A stretch of 64,000 nucleotides of DNA from the NCBI GenBank assembly GCA_963805405.1, contig CAWDUC010000020.1, positions 434,001-498,000 of the forward strand. Reading direction: 5' to 3'. This document shows positions 16,869-24,644 of this stretch, piece by piece. How positions within the stretch are numbered: position 1 is the stretch's first letter; every line of letters starts with the position of its first letter. Both the position numbers and the translations under genes were made by a program. The notes beneath the pieces were generated by a model that worked only from the letters and a program-made list of their open reading frames with translations, had not been told where the DNA came from and ran no database searches. This DNA is from JAEUMG01 sp963805405. Its GTDB lineage: Bacteria; Pseudomonadota; Alphaproteobacteria; Rhizobiales; Aestuariivirgaceae.

Positions 16869-17267
16869 TCAGAACTTTGCCGCCGCCGCCAGCAAGTAGA
16901 TGACCATCACGAAGGTCAGCAGCGCCACCCCCAGCGTGATCGTCACCACGAGGGAGGTGCTGGAGCGGATCTCGCCCTTCATGATGGCCCGGCGCACGAT
17001 CCTGAAATGCCAGGCCGCCAAGGCGGTCAGCGCGGCACCGAAGACCATCATGCCTATGCCGATCGGCAAAGAGAGGGCGGTCGTCTCGATATGAATTTGG
17101 GGATTGAGCTGGGCGGCAAGCTCGCGAAGCCAGATACCGAATTTTGCGACGACGAACCCCAGGCTTGCAACCGCGATGCTGGTGCGAACCCAAGCCAGGA
17201 ATGTCCGCTCGGCCGCCAGCAACTCGGTGACGATCTGGGACGGGCTCGGTGGCGGCAGCTCAGGCAT
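16869..17267 (-). CDS. DUF202 (YidH-like) inner-membrane protein
   Basis: 132 residues with the family signature LAAERTFLAWVRTSIAVASL in the first helix and three transmembrane helices in all. Length is normal. Its start overlaps the end of the TerB-like gene by 8 bases, so the two are translated from one message. Function of the family is unknown. Confidence 0.85.
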   Translation of the reverse strand: MPELPPPSPSQIVTELLAAERTFLAWVRTSIAVASLGFVVAKFGIWLRELAAQLNPQIHIETTALSLPIGIGMMVFGAALTALAAWHFRIVRRAIMKGEIRSSTSLVVTITLGVALLTFVMVIYLLAAAAKF

Positions 17268-17667
17268 TGCCGGCTTCGTTTGCTGCCGCGGCCTGATCCA
17301 GCAGTTGTTTCAGTTTTGCAAGCCGCACCGTCTCGACGCCGGTGACGATCCCGTCGGCCTCGCTGAGGGTCTGCGCCATCTCCCAAAGTACCGCAATAGC
17401 GTCGGCCCGTTTCGCAATGGCCGAAGCGACGAGGTCGGCGCATTGGGTAGGGGTCGGCGGATTGGCCTGGGCCCAGCGCAGGGCCGCGGCAAGCTCGGTT
17501 TCGTCATAGCTCAGTTCTACGTCACGGGCGCGCGTGGCGACGTAGCGTTCGAGCATGGTGCGCTCGCGGGAATGCAACGTGCCGTCAGCCATGGCGATCG
17601 GCAAGAGCAGCCGAAGCTCGGCACCGAGTTCGGAAATCAAGCGCGAGTCGGTGATCTGGCTTTGCAT
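17260..17667 (-). CDS. TerB-like helical protein
   Basis: 135 residues, all helical. LGAELRLLLPIAMADGTLHS followed by RERTMLERYV matches the metal-binding acidic helix start of TerB-like domains, where DG and E residues coordinate a cation. ATG at 17667 was chosen; the upstream open frame lacks start signals. It precedes and overlaps the DUF202 gene. TerB-like proteins are linked to tellurite resistance and membrane stress; no other ter genes are nearby. Confidence 0.6.
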   Translation of the reverse strand: MQSQITDSRLISELGAELRLLLPIAMADGTLHSRERTMLERYVATRARDVELSYDETELAAALRWAQANPPTPTQCADLVASAIAKRADAIAVLWEMAQTLSEADGIVTGVETVRLAKLKQLLDQAAAANEAGNA

Positions 17668-17722
17668 GATTTGCAGGATAGCTGTGATTCTCAGCGCCGC
17701 AAAACGAGAACTCGGCGGAAGG

Positions 17723-17959
17723 TTAGCTCGGTTGCGGGCGGGATGCGCGGGGAGCGGGCCGGTTGCCGGGGGAGGCGTTGCGAGCAAGCGAAAGCATAGT
17801 GGCAATCTTTTTCGGATCGCCCTCTACGACGATGCCCTTTCCATCCGCGAAATTGACCATCGTCCCTTCATCCGGCGCGGCCGAAACGAAGCGGACGAGT
17901 TCGGGGTTAACGTAGACCTGTCCCCCTTTTCTGGCATTGAGCTGACAGAACACCGGCAT
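17723..17959 (-). CDS. small protein with FlbD-like domain
   Basis: 78 residues: PVFCQLNARKGGQVYVNPEL, VRFVSAAPDEGTMVNF, ADGKGIVVEGDPKKIATML. The order N-x-E-L, PD-x-GT, G-x-x-I-V-V resembles the FlbD-like small beta domain, but no flagellar genes are near, so a flagellar role should not be assumed. ATG at 17959 was preferred to an upstream start at 17974. Confidence 0.5.
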   Translation of the reverse strand: MPVFCQLNARKGGQVYVNPELVRFVSAAPDEGTMVNFADGKGIVVEGDPKKIATMLSLARNASPGNRPAPRASRPQPS

Positions 17960-18082
17960 AAAAAATCCCCCCAACGTAAGCTTCTTTTTGGTGGCCTAAC
18001 CTGACAGACTTTGTGCCATGGAACCACCACCCGACGAACGCATTCTGTCCAGCGTGAAGGGCGCGGCAATCGGCTCCCGGTT

Positions 18083-18118
18083 AAAACCCCGTCAGGCTTG
18101 CCTGGCGGGGTTTTCCTA
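18083..18118. terminator. Rho-independent terminator
   Basis: AAAACCCCGTCAGG (18083-18096) pairs with CCTGGCGGGGTTTT (18101-18114) with one G-U pair and a CTTG loop. The A/T arms make it usable on either strand. It separates the leftward FlbD-like/TerB/DUF202 genes from the rightward small membrane gene at 18217. Confidence 0.75.
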
Positions 18119-18216
18119 TTGAGGCCCAACAACCTGTGGATTACCGCAACGGTGGTTGCAACTCCCGCCATCCCTGCCTAATCATTAAGCAATTCCTCTG
18201 GGGAGGAGGGGCTTGA

Positions 18217-18336
18217 ATGCGACCCGAAATTAAGCGCATGCAGACGCATCAGCGCCGAAAGCAACTTATCATTGTATGCTTGGCGGCCCTTGTGACCGCG
18301 CTCGTCTTTGTCGCGATCGAGGCGCTTTCCGCGTAG
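18217..18336 (+). CDS. 39-residue single-pass membrane protein
   Basis: ATG at 18217 follows the strong ribosome site GGGGAGGAGGGG. A basic stretch (MRPEIKRMQTHQRRKQ) precedes one helix (LIIVCLAALVTALVFVAIEA). Same plan as the gene at 6275. Function unknown; the ribosome site makes expression likely. Confidence 0.6.
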   Translation: MRPEIKRMQTHQRRKQLIIVCLAALVTALVFVAIEALSA

Positions 18337-18488
18337 GGTTGCCGCGCGACCTCGATCATTTGTCGAAAACTCGCGAACAACCCTAGCTGTTAGTTTTAAC
18401 GGCGGATGCTTCGCACCCTTGCGCTGTGGACCCGCGTTGCATTTTCGAGCGGCGGCGTGTTGCCCCCTCGAACAGCGAGGATCAGACA

Positions 18489-19121
18489 ATGGTCAAGAAC
18501 GCGAAGTTTTTGAGATCTCTCATCTGCGCTTTGCCGGTTGCGGGACTGGTTGCTTTGGGCACGCCAGCCTGGAGCGATGGCCTCGGCGGCGTTGGTGTCA
18601 ATAACAATGGCGGCAAGGGTGTCGGCGTCAGCATCGGCGGCAGAAGCGGAATCAATGCCAGCGTCGGCGTGCGCAACGGCGTCGATGCCGATGTGTCGAT
18701 CGGTGGCCGCAATGGCGTGAATGCCAGCGCCGATGTGGGCGTTGGTAACGGCGTCTCGGCCGACGTCGATGTCTCCGTCGGCGGCGGCGTCCGATCAAGT
18801 GTCAGCGCCACGGTTGGCAATGGCGTCAGTGCCGACGTCGATGTCGATATTGGCGGTGATGTTGCGAGCAATCCTCCCGACGGCAACCCGCCCGGAACGG
18901 GAAATCCTCCGGGCACGCAGCCTCCGGGGACCAATCCTCCGAGCCGCAAGCCCACGCCCAGTGTCGAACTTCCTTCCGGCGTTGCAGGAATGTTGGCCGA
19001 CATGTCGGACAGCGATCGGCGTAAGCTGAAGAAGAAGTGCTTCTCGATCCTGGCTGCGCCGGCATCGTTCAGCCGGGACATGGTGGCGGTCTGTCGCGTG
19101 CTGCAGCTCGCCAATCGCTAG
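18489..19121 (+). CDS. secreted Gly/Val/Asp repeat protein
   Basis: 210 residues. Signal peptide (LICALPVAGLVALGTPAWSD), then about 110 residues of irregular repeats of the type GNGVSADVDVSVGGGVRSSV, alternating small and beta-branched residues as in a beta-solenoid or filament. A Pro/Gly linker (PPGTGNPPGTQPPGTNPP) leads to a helical C-terminal domain with two Cys (KKKCFSIL, VCRVLQ). GAGGA lies 7 bases before ATG 18489. A structural or matrix role is inference. Confidence 0.7.
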   Translation: MVKNAKFLRSLICALPVAGLVALGTPAWSDGLGGVGVNNNGGKGVGVSIGGRSGINASVGVRNGVDADVSIGGRNGVNASADVGVGNGVSADVDVSVGGGVRSSVSATVGNGVSADVDVDIGGDVASNPPDGNPPGTGNPPGTQPPGTNPPSRKPTPSVELPSGVAGMLADMSDSDRRKLKKKCFSILAAPASFSRDMVAVCRVLQLANR

Positions 19122-19236
19122 TCAACACCCCGAGCCGCGTGGGGAAATGCTTGCGCGGCTCACTTCTGTGCAGGAGCCGCTTGCACCGCCAAGCGTGCTG
19201 TCTCAATCTCTCGACGGATAGGATTGAGGCACGATC

Positions 19237-20169
19237 TTGAATTCAATCGACATGGGATTGCCAAGGCATCGGCCGTTTCGGACGGCACGTGCCGCTTTCG
19301 AAATCGGCCTGAAGCCGATGCCGCTGGAAGCATGGCTTGAAACGGGGCCTGATCACGCGGTGTTCATGGCGGCGAAGCGAACACGTCTGGAAGGATTGCC
19401 ACCACTCTTCTATGGGGCCTTGGCATCGTCACGACCGGCGCAGGCCGAATTGCTCGCTCTTGTGACCGCCAATCTTGTTGAGCAGCATGGCGGGGCGTTC
19501 ACGGTCGAGCAGGGCCGTCTTCACGATCATATCGACGGCACGCGGCATGAACTTTCGCACACCGAGCCGCTGGAGACCCTCGGTAGAATACTGGAGGAGG
19601 ACTTCATCCTGATCGATAAGGTCGATGGTGCGGATATCATCACCGCGGCTTCCAATGCCTATACGACGTCGGGTCGCATCGTTTCTTCGGTCGGGCGCAG
19701 CATGCGCTTTGCGCATGAATTCGTGCCTGGCCTCAATGACCAGCTTGGCGCCCGCATCGATCGTGTGCTCGCCAATGTCCAGGCGACAGGCCCAGTCGTA
19801 CGGTTCAACTGGGTATTGACCTCGATCGCTGATCGGCTTTTTCCCGAAGGTTCTCATGAGGCCAATGTCGCGGCGTCGGCTCGTACCGCCGCGGCATTGG
19901 AAGAGGACTTCCGCCGCACAGGCGACTGCCTGTGGATACGAGCAGAGCGCCAGACCTTCGTGCGATTGCCCGAAACCAAGGCGCTGGCATTCGGGATCCA
20001 CACCTATTCGCATCCTCTTTCATCGCTCGACGATGATGCCGAGAGCCTTGGCGCACTGCATCGCGTGATCGGCGAATATGCGGAGGATCGATTGCGTTAT
20101 TCGGCGATGCTCACGATCAAGGCGCCGATCATGCGCTGGCTGGAGTACAGGCTGGCGCTCGCGACGTAA
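19237..20169 (+). CDS. DUF3445 / heme-dependent oxidative N-demethylase family protein
   Basis: 310 residues. The C-terminal signature LWIRAERQTFVRLPETKALA with FGIHTYSHPLSSL identifies the DUF3445 (HDOD) family, whose characterised members use heme to demethylate dimethylamine-type substrates with other subunits. Those partner subunits are not nearby, so the substrate is open. Start: TTG at 19237 has GAGG upstream; ATG at 19252 is an alternative. Probably monocistronic. Confidence 0.8.
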   Translation: MNSIDMGLPRHRPFRTARAAFEIGLKPMPLEAWLETGPDHAVFMAAKRTRLEGLPPLFYGALASSRPAQAELLALVTANLVEQHGGAFTVEQGRLHDHIDGTRHELSHTEPLETLGRILEEDFILIDKVDGADIITAASNAYTTSGRIVSSVGRSMRFAHEFVPGLNDQLGARIDRVLANVQATGPVVRFNWVLTSIADRLFPEGSHEANVAASARTAAALEEDFRRTGDCLWIRAERQTFVRLPETKALAFGIHTYSHPLSSLDDDAESLGALHRVIGEYAEDRLRYSAMLTIKAPIMRWLEYRLALAT

Positions 20170-20409
20170 GTCGCGTCTGCGATGCCAAGGCAAATTGCGA
20201 TTTGACGCGATGAGTAGTCGGCTGAGCCGTACACGGACGAGCTTGCATATTCGCTAAAATTCGAAGTGATCCAAACGGTTTGAGATGATCGCCACGTCAC
20301 TGTGGCATTCCGCACAGCCATCGTTTGAGCGCTGCGCTATCCATGATCACGGGAGGCGACATCGCTTTCCGAAGTATCAAATCCCACCCCTCACATGCGG
20401 AGTATTACC

Positions 20410-21081
20410 ATGAACCGCTTCAATATACTTGTGCTTGCTTCCGTCGCACTGTCCGGCCTTGGCCTTGCTGCCAGCGCGGCCACGAAAAGTACGACGACGA
20501 GCACGACCACGACAACGACGACCACGACGACGGAAGAGTCGATGAGCGGGAAGGAGGCAAAGGCAGCCAGGAAGGGTCATTGTCTCACCAGCCTGACGAA
20601 GACCGAGAATGCGACGGCCTGTTATGACACCTTCACCGAACTCGTCGCGGCCGCAACCGGCGGCAAGATTACCGACGCGCCAGCCGATGTCGCCGTTGCG
20701 ATGCAGGACAAGGAGCTGCTGAAGCAACTCAATGCGTCGACCGACAAGAAACAGGGCCCGGCGAACGGCCCTAAATCGGGCGCGGATGTACTGGTCCTCA
20801 CAATCTTCTGCGACGATCATTACACGGGTTGCACTTTCGGCGCGGGATCTACGAGCTGGGTTGGGCCGGCCTGTAGTGACACGCTCAACGACATCGACAG
20901 TTCGATCGCCTATGTCGGCGACGACTGGAACGACGATTTCGAGTCGTTCATCGCGTATAATAATTGCTATGCCAAAGTCTTCGAGCACGCGAATTTCGGC
21001 GGGGCCAGCACGCCGTGGGCCGGTGCTCTTCCCGATTTTGGTGTCCTGAATGACGAGGGCAGCTCGATTCAACTTTCGTAG
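20410..21081 (+). CDS. secreted protein with poly-Thr linker and crystallin-like C-terminus
   Basis: 223 residues. Signal peptide (FNILVLASVALSGLGLAASA), a Ser/Thr run of about 19 residues encoded by repeated ACG/ACC codons, a helical part (SGKEAKAARKGHCLTSL), and a C-terminal region with DDWNDDFESFIAYNNC, AKVFEHANFGG and LNDEGSSIQLS. The paired ND-x-x-SS and F-E-H-x-N-F-x-G motifs are those of the beta/gamma-crystallin fold, often Ca2+-binding in bacteria. Six Cys suggest disulfides. CGGAG 7 bases before ATG 20410 sets the start. Confidence 0.65.
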   Translation: MNRFNILVLASVALSGLGLAASAATKSTTTSTTTTTTTTTTEESMSGKEAKAARKGHCLTSLTKTENATACYDTFTELVAAATGGKITDAPADVAVAMQDKELLKQLNASTDKKQGPANGPKSGADVLVLTIFCDDHYTGCTFGAGSTSWVGPACSDTLNDIDSSIAYVGDDWNDDFESFIAYNNCYAKVFEHANFGGASTPWAGALPDFGVLNDEGSSIQLS

Positions 21082-21232
21082 CCCTTCATCCTCGGATGCA
21101 ACGGCTGGGAGATTCCGCGCATGCCGGAGTCTCCCATCCTCGTCCGAACTCCGTGCAGGATTACGGAAATGGTCAGCATATCCCCGTAGCACGGGGGTGA
21201 TATCCTTTGACCAGAATATGGAGGACATCCAG

Positions 21233-21520
21233 ATGGAACTCTTCGCTATTCGCCGCCGCAGCGCATGGGCCGATTCCAAGGCTCTCGAGGCCGCCGCCGC
21301 AAAGTCTACAAAAGTTGGAAACGAGGACATGCCGGACCGGGTCCGCTGGATCCGCAGCTATGTCGTCAAAGAAGACGACGGCAAGCTCGGGACGATCTGC
21401 ATCTATGAGGCGAAGGATGCCGAGTTTTTACGCGAACATGCGCGTCGGGTCGGCATGCCGGGTGATGATATCAGCCCCATCGCGACGACGGTCGTGGTGC
21501 GCGACGATCCGAAGGCTTAG
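21233..21520 (+). CDS. DUF4242 protein
   Basis: 95 residues: MELFAIRRRSAWADSKALEA, then PDRVRWIRSYVVKEDDGKLG, TICIYEAKDAEFLREHARRV and a final strand TTVVVRDDP. This is the ferredoxin-like DUF4242 pattern; one studied member binds nickel. GGAGG 8 bases before ATG 21233 sets the start. Cytoplasmic, function unknown. Confidence 0.75.
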   Translation: MELFAIRRRSAWADSKALEAAAAKSTKVGNEDMPDRVRWIRSYVVKEDDGKLGTICIYEAKDAEFLREHARRVGMPGDDISPIATTVVVRDDPKA

Positions 21521-21527
21521 GCGGCGA

Positions 21528-21983
21528 CTACTCTGTGCATATCGGCCAGAAGGGGCAGTGTTTGTAAGACACTTCACCGATGGACGAGACGCGCTTACCG
21601 CTGGCATCCGTGATCCACATCGTCACGGACTTCTTGGTTACTTCGCCCTCCGCCACGTAGGTGCCGTTGGGATTGAGCGTCGCTGTTACCACGACGAAGC
21701 CACGATAGTGGGCGATTGAGCGGTAGAACTCCACCATGAGCCTGTAGTTATGGCGACCCGGTGGTATCTTGCCGCGCAGAAGTTTTCCGTCCGCTTCGAC
21801 GGCGGAATAGATCACGCTCTTGCCGACACCATCATTCCAGTAGAAGCGGCCGTTTATTATGCCGCTTTTGTCGTTCACAAAAGAGGGCTTGCCGGCATCT
21901 GCAGCGGCTATGCCGAGAGCGGCCAAAAATACGACGAACCACGAGACATATACGACGAACCACAGGACACGATGCAAAGTCAT
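21528..21983 (-). CDS. membrane-anchored or secreted hypothetical protein
   Basis: 151 residues. One hydrophobic N-terminal segment (LWFVVYVSWFVVFLAALGIA), whose DNA carries a near-tandem TACGACGAACCAC repeat, is followed by a beta-rich domain (GRFYWNDGVGKSVIYSAVEA, HYRGFVVVTATLNPNGTYVA). Convergent with the DUF4242 gene, 7 bases apart. Family not recognised. Confidence 0.6.
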   Translation of the reverse strand: MTLHRVLWFVVYVSWFVVFLAALGIAAADAGKPSFVNDKSGIINGRFYWNDGVGKSVIYSAVEADGKLLRGKIPPGRHNYRLMVEFYRSIAHYRGFVVVTATLNPNGTYVAEGEVTKKSVTMWITDASGKRVSSIGEVSYKHCPFWPICTE

Positions 21984-22081
21984 GGTCGCCGCCCTCCCGC
22001 GTTACACAATGCCCCAAGTTTGCGTAACGGAAGTTCTTAAGTCAACCTCGATCAAGTTTGGCCATAGCCGACCGGGCAGCC

Positions 22082-22225
22082 CTATCGCGGCAGCGCAAAT
22101 CGGCTGACGGCAATTAACCAATTGAAATAAAGCAGACCATAGACGGCAATGGCGAATGTGCCGCCGACGACAAACAGCTCTGCCTGGCTCTGGGCGATTT
22201 GCCAGATTGGTTTTCTCATTGACAC
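22082..22225 (-). CDS. 47-residue single-pass membrane protein
   Basis: GTG at 22225 follows AAGGAG by 6 bases; an ATG lies two codons later. The protein has a polar start (MRKPIWQIAQSQAE) and one helix (LFVVGGTFAIAVYGLLYF). Function unknown. The gap to its right, 22226-22616, shows no gene I can support. Confidence 0.55.
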   Translation of the reverse strand: MSMRKPIWQIAQSQAELFVVGGTFAIAVYGLLYFNWLIAVSRFALPR

Positions 22226-22616
22226 GTATCACTCCTTACTGACGCAGGAGATACAAACGGCCATTGTGTGACAGGCTTATTACAGAGTTCGGCCGTTCCA
22301 GGATGGCGTCCGTCCCATGCGCGCCGTTGCAGCCCGATGATTTGAACGCTGGATGAACAGGGTATTCAGGCTGCGTTTTGTTTGACCCAGCAAGTATCCG
22401 CACATTGACGGCGATCCGCGAGCGCTACTGGTGATGGTCCTGACGGACTTAGGCGGTGCTATCTTTTACGACTTTACTATCTTCAAATTTGAGGGCTCGG
22501 GAAGATGTCACTGTTGAGAGAGCGTCTTTTCCTTCTGGTCAGAAATCGAAGCTTGCCTGCTGGCGGCTACGGCACCCGTTCGGATAAAAAGGGAATCGGC
22601 TTTTCTCGCCGGCGCT

Positions 22617-23531
22617 CTAATCAAGTCCGATTTTCACTGTCTCGCCCAGCACTTGGGATAGGTAGCGTTGTTGGGTGATGAGGTCCGCGGCCAGCACCGT
22701 AAATCCAGCCATTTTGATACCGTAGGGATTGTTGGTAACATCGGCCGAAACGACACCGCCCGATAATGCAAGCAAGAGCAGGTCGAGTATGGCGTCGCAA
22801 TTGCGCCTGTATAAATCGCCATTCGCGGGAGCACGGAGATGGATCGGCTTGCCGTCGACGGACAGATCCTCTGTAAAGGAGAATATCTGTTTTCCAGGGA
22901 GTGATGCCCTGAACTCGTCCAGCACCTGCTGATTGTCTGTTGCGAGAAACACCTTTGCCATGTCCATCGCCGCGATGCGCCCGATCAGCGGTTGATAATC
23001 CGACCTATAGTCCGTGTGCCGAACATGCACGCCAATATAGGGTCCTGCGATCTTGTCAAACCTCGAAAGCAGCTCCTTGGTCAATGGCGGCTGCAGCTTT
23101 ATCCGCATGAAGACCGAGGCAGCATAGGGCCGCCTTCGCGCTTCCTGATGGACGAGCAGGTCATGTCGATATGCCTTGGCGAAATCGAAGGTGAGGGGCT
23201 GACGCGTCTCGCGCTCAAGAAATACCAAATTGACGTTGTCGTAATCCCATTCGTAAGACGAGACACGTCCCTGCAGACATTCCGGAAAGGTCGTGGCGCG
23301 ATCGAAAAGCGGATAGAGATCAACTGCGTTTAGGATCAAGTGGGTTTGCCTTGAAACAAAGTAACGGCCGAACTCGTCTGCAAAGCTGTCGGCGCCAAAC
23401 TTCGTATCAACGATCACGGCCCGGTTTGTCCTCTCCGCATAGCGGCAGGACTTCTCGATCTGCGACAGAATGTCGGTGAGACCGCCCCGAGGCCGGCAAA
23501 GCAATATGCGCCTCGAGAGATCGTGCGTCAC
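22617..23531 (-). CDS. NodZ/FUT8-like fucosyltransferase-family glycosyltransferase
   Basis: 304 residues. GPYIGVHVRHTDYRSDY is the GDP-sugar-binding H-V-R-x-T-D motif of the alpha-1,6-fucosyltransferase/NodZ group; SADVTNNPYGIKMAGFTVLA near the C-terminus is the matching second motif region. No signal peptide, so it would act in the cytosol, probably on a surface or soluble glycan. GTG at 23531 shares the sequence GTGA with the stop of an RHH fragment, implying coupled translation. A decayed second copy of its C-terminus lies at 24265-24426. Donor and acceptor are unknown. Confidence 0.75.
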   Translation of the reverse strand: MTHDLSRRILLCRPRGGLTDILSQIEKSCRYAERTNRAVIVDTKFGADSFADEFGRYFVSRQTHLILNAVDLYPLFDRATTFPECLQGRVSSYEWDYDNVNLVFLERETRQPLTFDFAKAYRHDLLVHQEARRRPYAASVFMRIKLQPPLTKELLSRFDKIAGPYIGVHVRHTDYRSDYQPLIGRIAAMDMAKVFLATDNQQVLDEFRASLPGKQIFSFTEDLSVDGKPIHLRAPANGDLYRRNCDAILDLLLLALSGGVVSADVTNNPYGIKMAGFTVLAADLITQQRYLSQVLGETVKIGLD

Positions 23532-23578
23532 CCGAGCATTCCACGGCGCTTCAGGTAGCCGGTGAGAATGCGGCGGGA
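23528..23578 (-). pseudogene. 3' remnant of a ribbon-helix-helix gene
   Basis: Read leftward this gives SSRRILTGYLKRRGMLG and stop, which lines up with the end of the RHH protein at 24641 (EAIRRILTAHLKRRRMFD). The DNA is also similar over about 50 bases. It abuts the stop of the lipocalin-like gene and overlaps the glycosyltransferase start by GTGA. The ribbon and first helix are lost. Confidence 0.6.
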
Positions 23579-23579
23579 G

Positions 23580-23987
23580 CTAGCGCTTTCGCCGCGCCAA
23601 TCCTTCAGTCGTCCGAACATAGTCCTCACCCACTTCAACAACTTGAATTGATCCTAACACAAGGTACATGCCGGTTGGGTCTTTGACATTTGACCATAGC
23701 GTGTTGAAACCTATGAAGCCGTCGGAGTATCCCCACTTGCCGGTCTGAGTGACAAGATGGCCGGCCTGATCAGCCTGCGAATAGGCAAAGTCACCACTTC
23801 CGTTTCCCACTCCTGCGAGGGTCAATTCGTTGTAGACTTGTTGGCCGTTAGTATAAGATGCCCAAACCCAAGTGCCGACCAAACCGCGTCGAACCTCAGC
23901 GTCATTTTGAGCGGCAAGCGCTGGCAGCCACACGAGGGAGGCGCCGATCGTGGCGATCAGGCCCCTTCGAGACATCGCAAATCTCAT
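23580..23987 (-). CDS. secreted lipocalin-like protein, possible Tat substrate
   Basis: 135 residues. MRFAMSRRGLIATIGASLVW with LPALAA is a signal peptide with a twin-arginine-like SRRGL. The mature part begins LVGTWVWASYTNGQQ, the G-x-W start of lipocalin-like barrels, with later strands GKWGYSDGFIGFNTLW. Its ATG overlaps the RHH stop as TGATG, so the two are coupled. Ligand unknown. Confidence 0.65.
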   Translation of the reverse strand: MRFAMSRRGLIATIGASLVWLPALAAQNDAEVRRGLVGTWVWASYTNGQQVYNELTLAGVGNGSGDFAYSQADQAGHLVTQTGKWGYSDGFIGFNTLWSNVKDPTGMYLVLGSIQVVEVGEDYVRTTEGLARRKR

Positions 23988-24178
23988 CACCGCTTCCCCT
24001 TCAGCCCTGCCTCGACAAGGCGGCGGATGGCCTCGGAGCGCGACGGCGCGTCTTTCTGCTTCGTAGCCCACTTGTCGATCGCGGCGCGTAATTCGGGCGG
24101 CAGTCGCAACGTAGCGACGGGATCGGCGCCAGTGGCAGGGCGCCCTCTCTTTATCTGTATTACGTGTATTGGCGACAT
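23987..24178 (-). CDS. ribbon-helix-helix regulator (GRPATG type)
   Basis: 63 residues: IKRGRPATGADPVATLRLPP forms the basic arm and ribbon; ELRAAIDKWATKQKD and SRSEAIRRLVEAGLKG the helices. ATG at 24178 matches the position of the start in the paralog at 24850. An inverted repeat (24155-24196) straddles this start, which suggests autoregulation. The stop overlaps the next gene as TGATG. Antitoxin-like and plain repressor roles both remain open. Confidence 0.8.
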   Translation of the reverse strand: MSPIHVIQIKRGRPATGADPVATLRLPPELRAAIDKWATKQKDAPSRSEAIRRLVEAGLKGKR

Positions 24179-24196
24179 ACTATTCTTGTAATACAG
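24155..24196. promoter_or_regulatory. inverted repeat straddling an RHH start codon (probable operator)
   Basis: CTGTATTAC (24155-24163) and GTAATACAG (24188-24196) are perfect 9-bp inverted arms 24 bases apart. The inner arm lies within codons 6-8 of the RHH gene and the outer arm begins 10 bases upstream of its ATG. The paralog at 24850 has the same geometry. RHH dimers commonly bind such pairs; binding here is inference. Confidence 0.6.
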
Positions 24197-24264
24197 AAAA
24201 GCGGGCCGATCAAATGCGCGAACCCCTGACCGGCCTAACCACGCAACCTTGTATGGAGGCCGCA

Positions 24265-24426
24265 ATGGCTGTCCGCAACTATTACCAACAGCCCTCATGG
24301 CACCAAGAAGCCAGGGTTGACGGTCCTGGCCGCTCAAATTATCCAACAGAAGCGGTGCTTGTTATCCAACAGAAGCGGTGCTTGGCCGAACTGCTCGGTG
24401 ACTCCGTGAAAATTGGCCTCGACTGA
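24265..24426 (+). pseudogene. remnant of a second NodZ-like glycosyltransferase C-terminus, overlapping a small ORF
   Basis: One frame gives SATITNSPHGTKKPGLTVLA followed by AQIIQQKRCL, and after a 23-bp tandem duplication the next frame gives AELLGDSVKIGLD and stop. This parallels SADVTNNPYGIKMAGFTVLA, ADLITQQRYL, SQVLGETVKIGLD at the end of the gene at 22617. A different frame of the same DNA starts at ATG 24265 behind GGAGG-N5 and runs 53 codons to the same stop, so a short hybrid peptide (MAVRNYYQQPSWHQ...) may still be made. Confidence 0.65.
24339..24384 (+). repeat. 23-bp perfect tandem duplication
   Basis: The unit from TTATCCAACAGAAG to GTGCTTG occurs at 24339-24361 and again at 24362-24384. 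Twenty-three bases is not a multiple of three, so it shifts the glycosyltransferase remnant out of frame. Confidence 0.95.
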
Positions 24427-24515
24427 TCTGAAGCAAGCGGGTGTAGCTCAACGCCGAAAAGCCCCCAGCTAGGGGTCGATTGACGCAATCACCCGGTAAG
24501 GGCGGCGCTTGACGC

Positions 24516-24644
24516 CTAGATTGGGCCGATTGTATCGCCGCCTCTGATTAGCGACCCATCCTGGATTATCCACGCGAGCACGATGATAGCCAGGACTAGC
24601 GCAATCATTCCGAGAAGATCGAGAAGATCAGGCCTATCGCTCAA
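24516..24644 (-). CDS. 42-residue membrane protein coupled to an RHH gene
   Basis: TTG at 24644 overlaps the RHH stop as TTGA. The product starts LSDRPDLLDLLG, has one helix (MIALVLAIIVLAWIIQ) and ends DGSLIRGGDTIGPI. Expression would depend on translation of the RHH frame. Small-membrane-toxin and simple membrane-peptide readings are both possible; neither is shown. Confidence 0.5.
   Translation of the reverse strand: MSDRPDLLDLLGMIALVLAIIVLAWIIQDGSLIRGGDTIGPI

Noticed and set aside
17723..17959. Naming the small gene flbD
   Set aside because: Only the domain pattern is similar; no flagellar gene lies nearby.
18018..18122. A 34-codon rightward frame starting MEPPPDERILSS
   Set aside because: Its second half is the terminator stem 18083-18114 itself, so translation to the stop is unlikely.
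22505..22616. A rightward ATG frame (MSLLRERLFLLVRNRS) running into the glycosyltransferase 3' end
   Set aside because: Weak ribosome site, low-complexity tail and overlap with a well-supported convergent gene.
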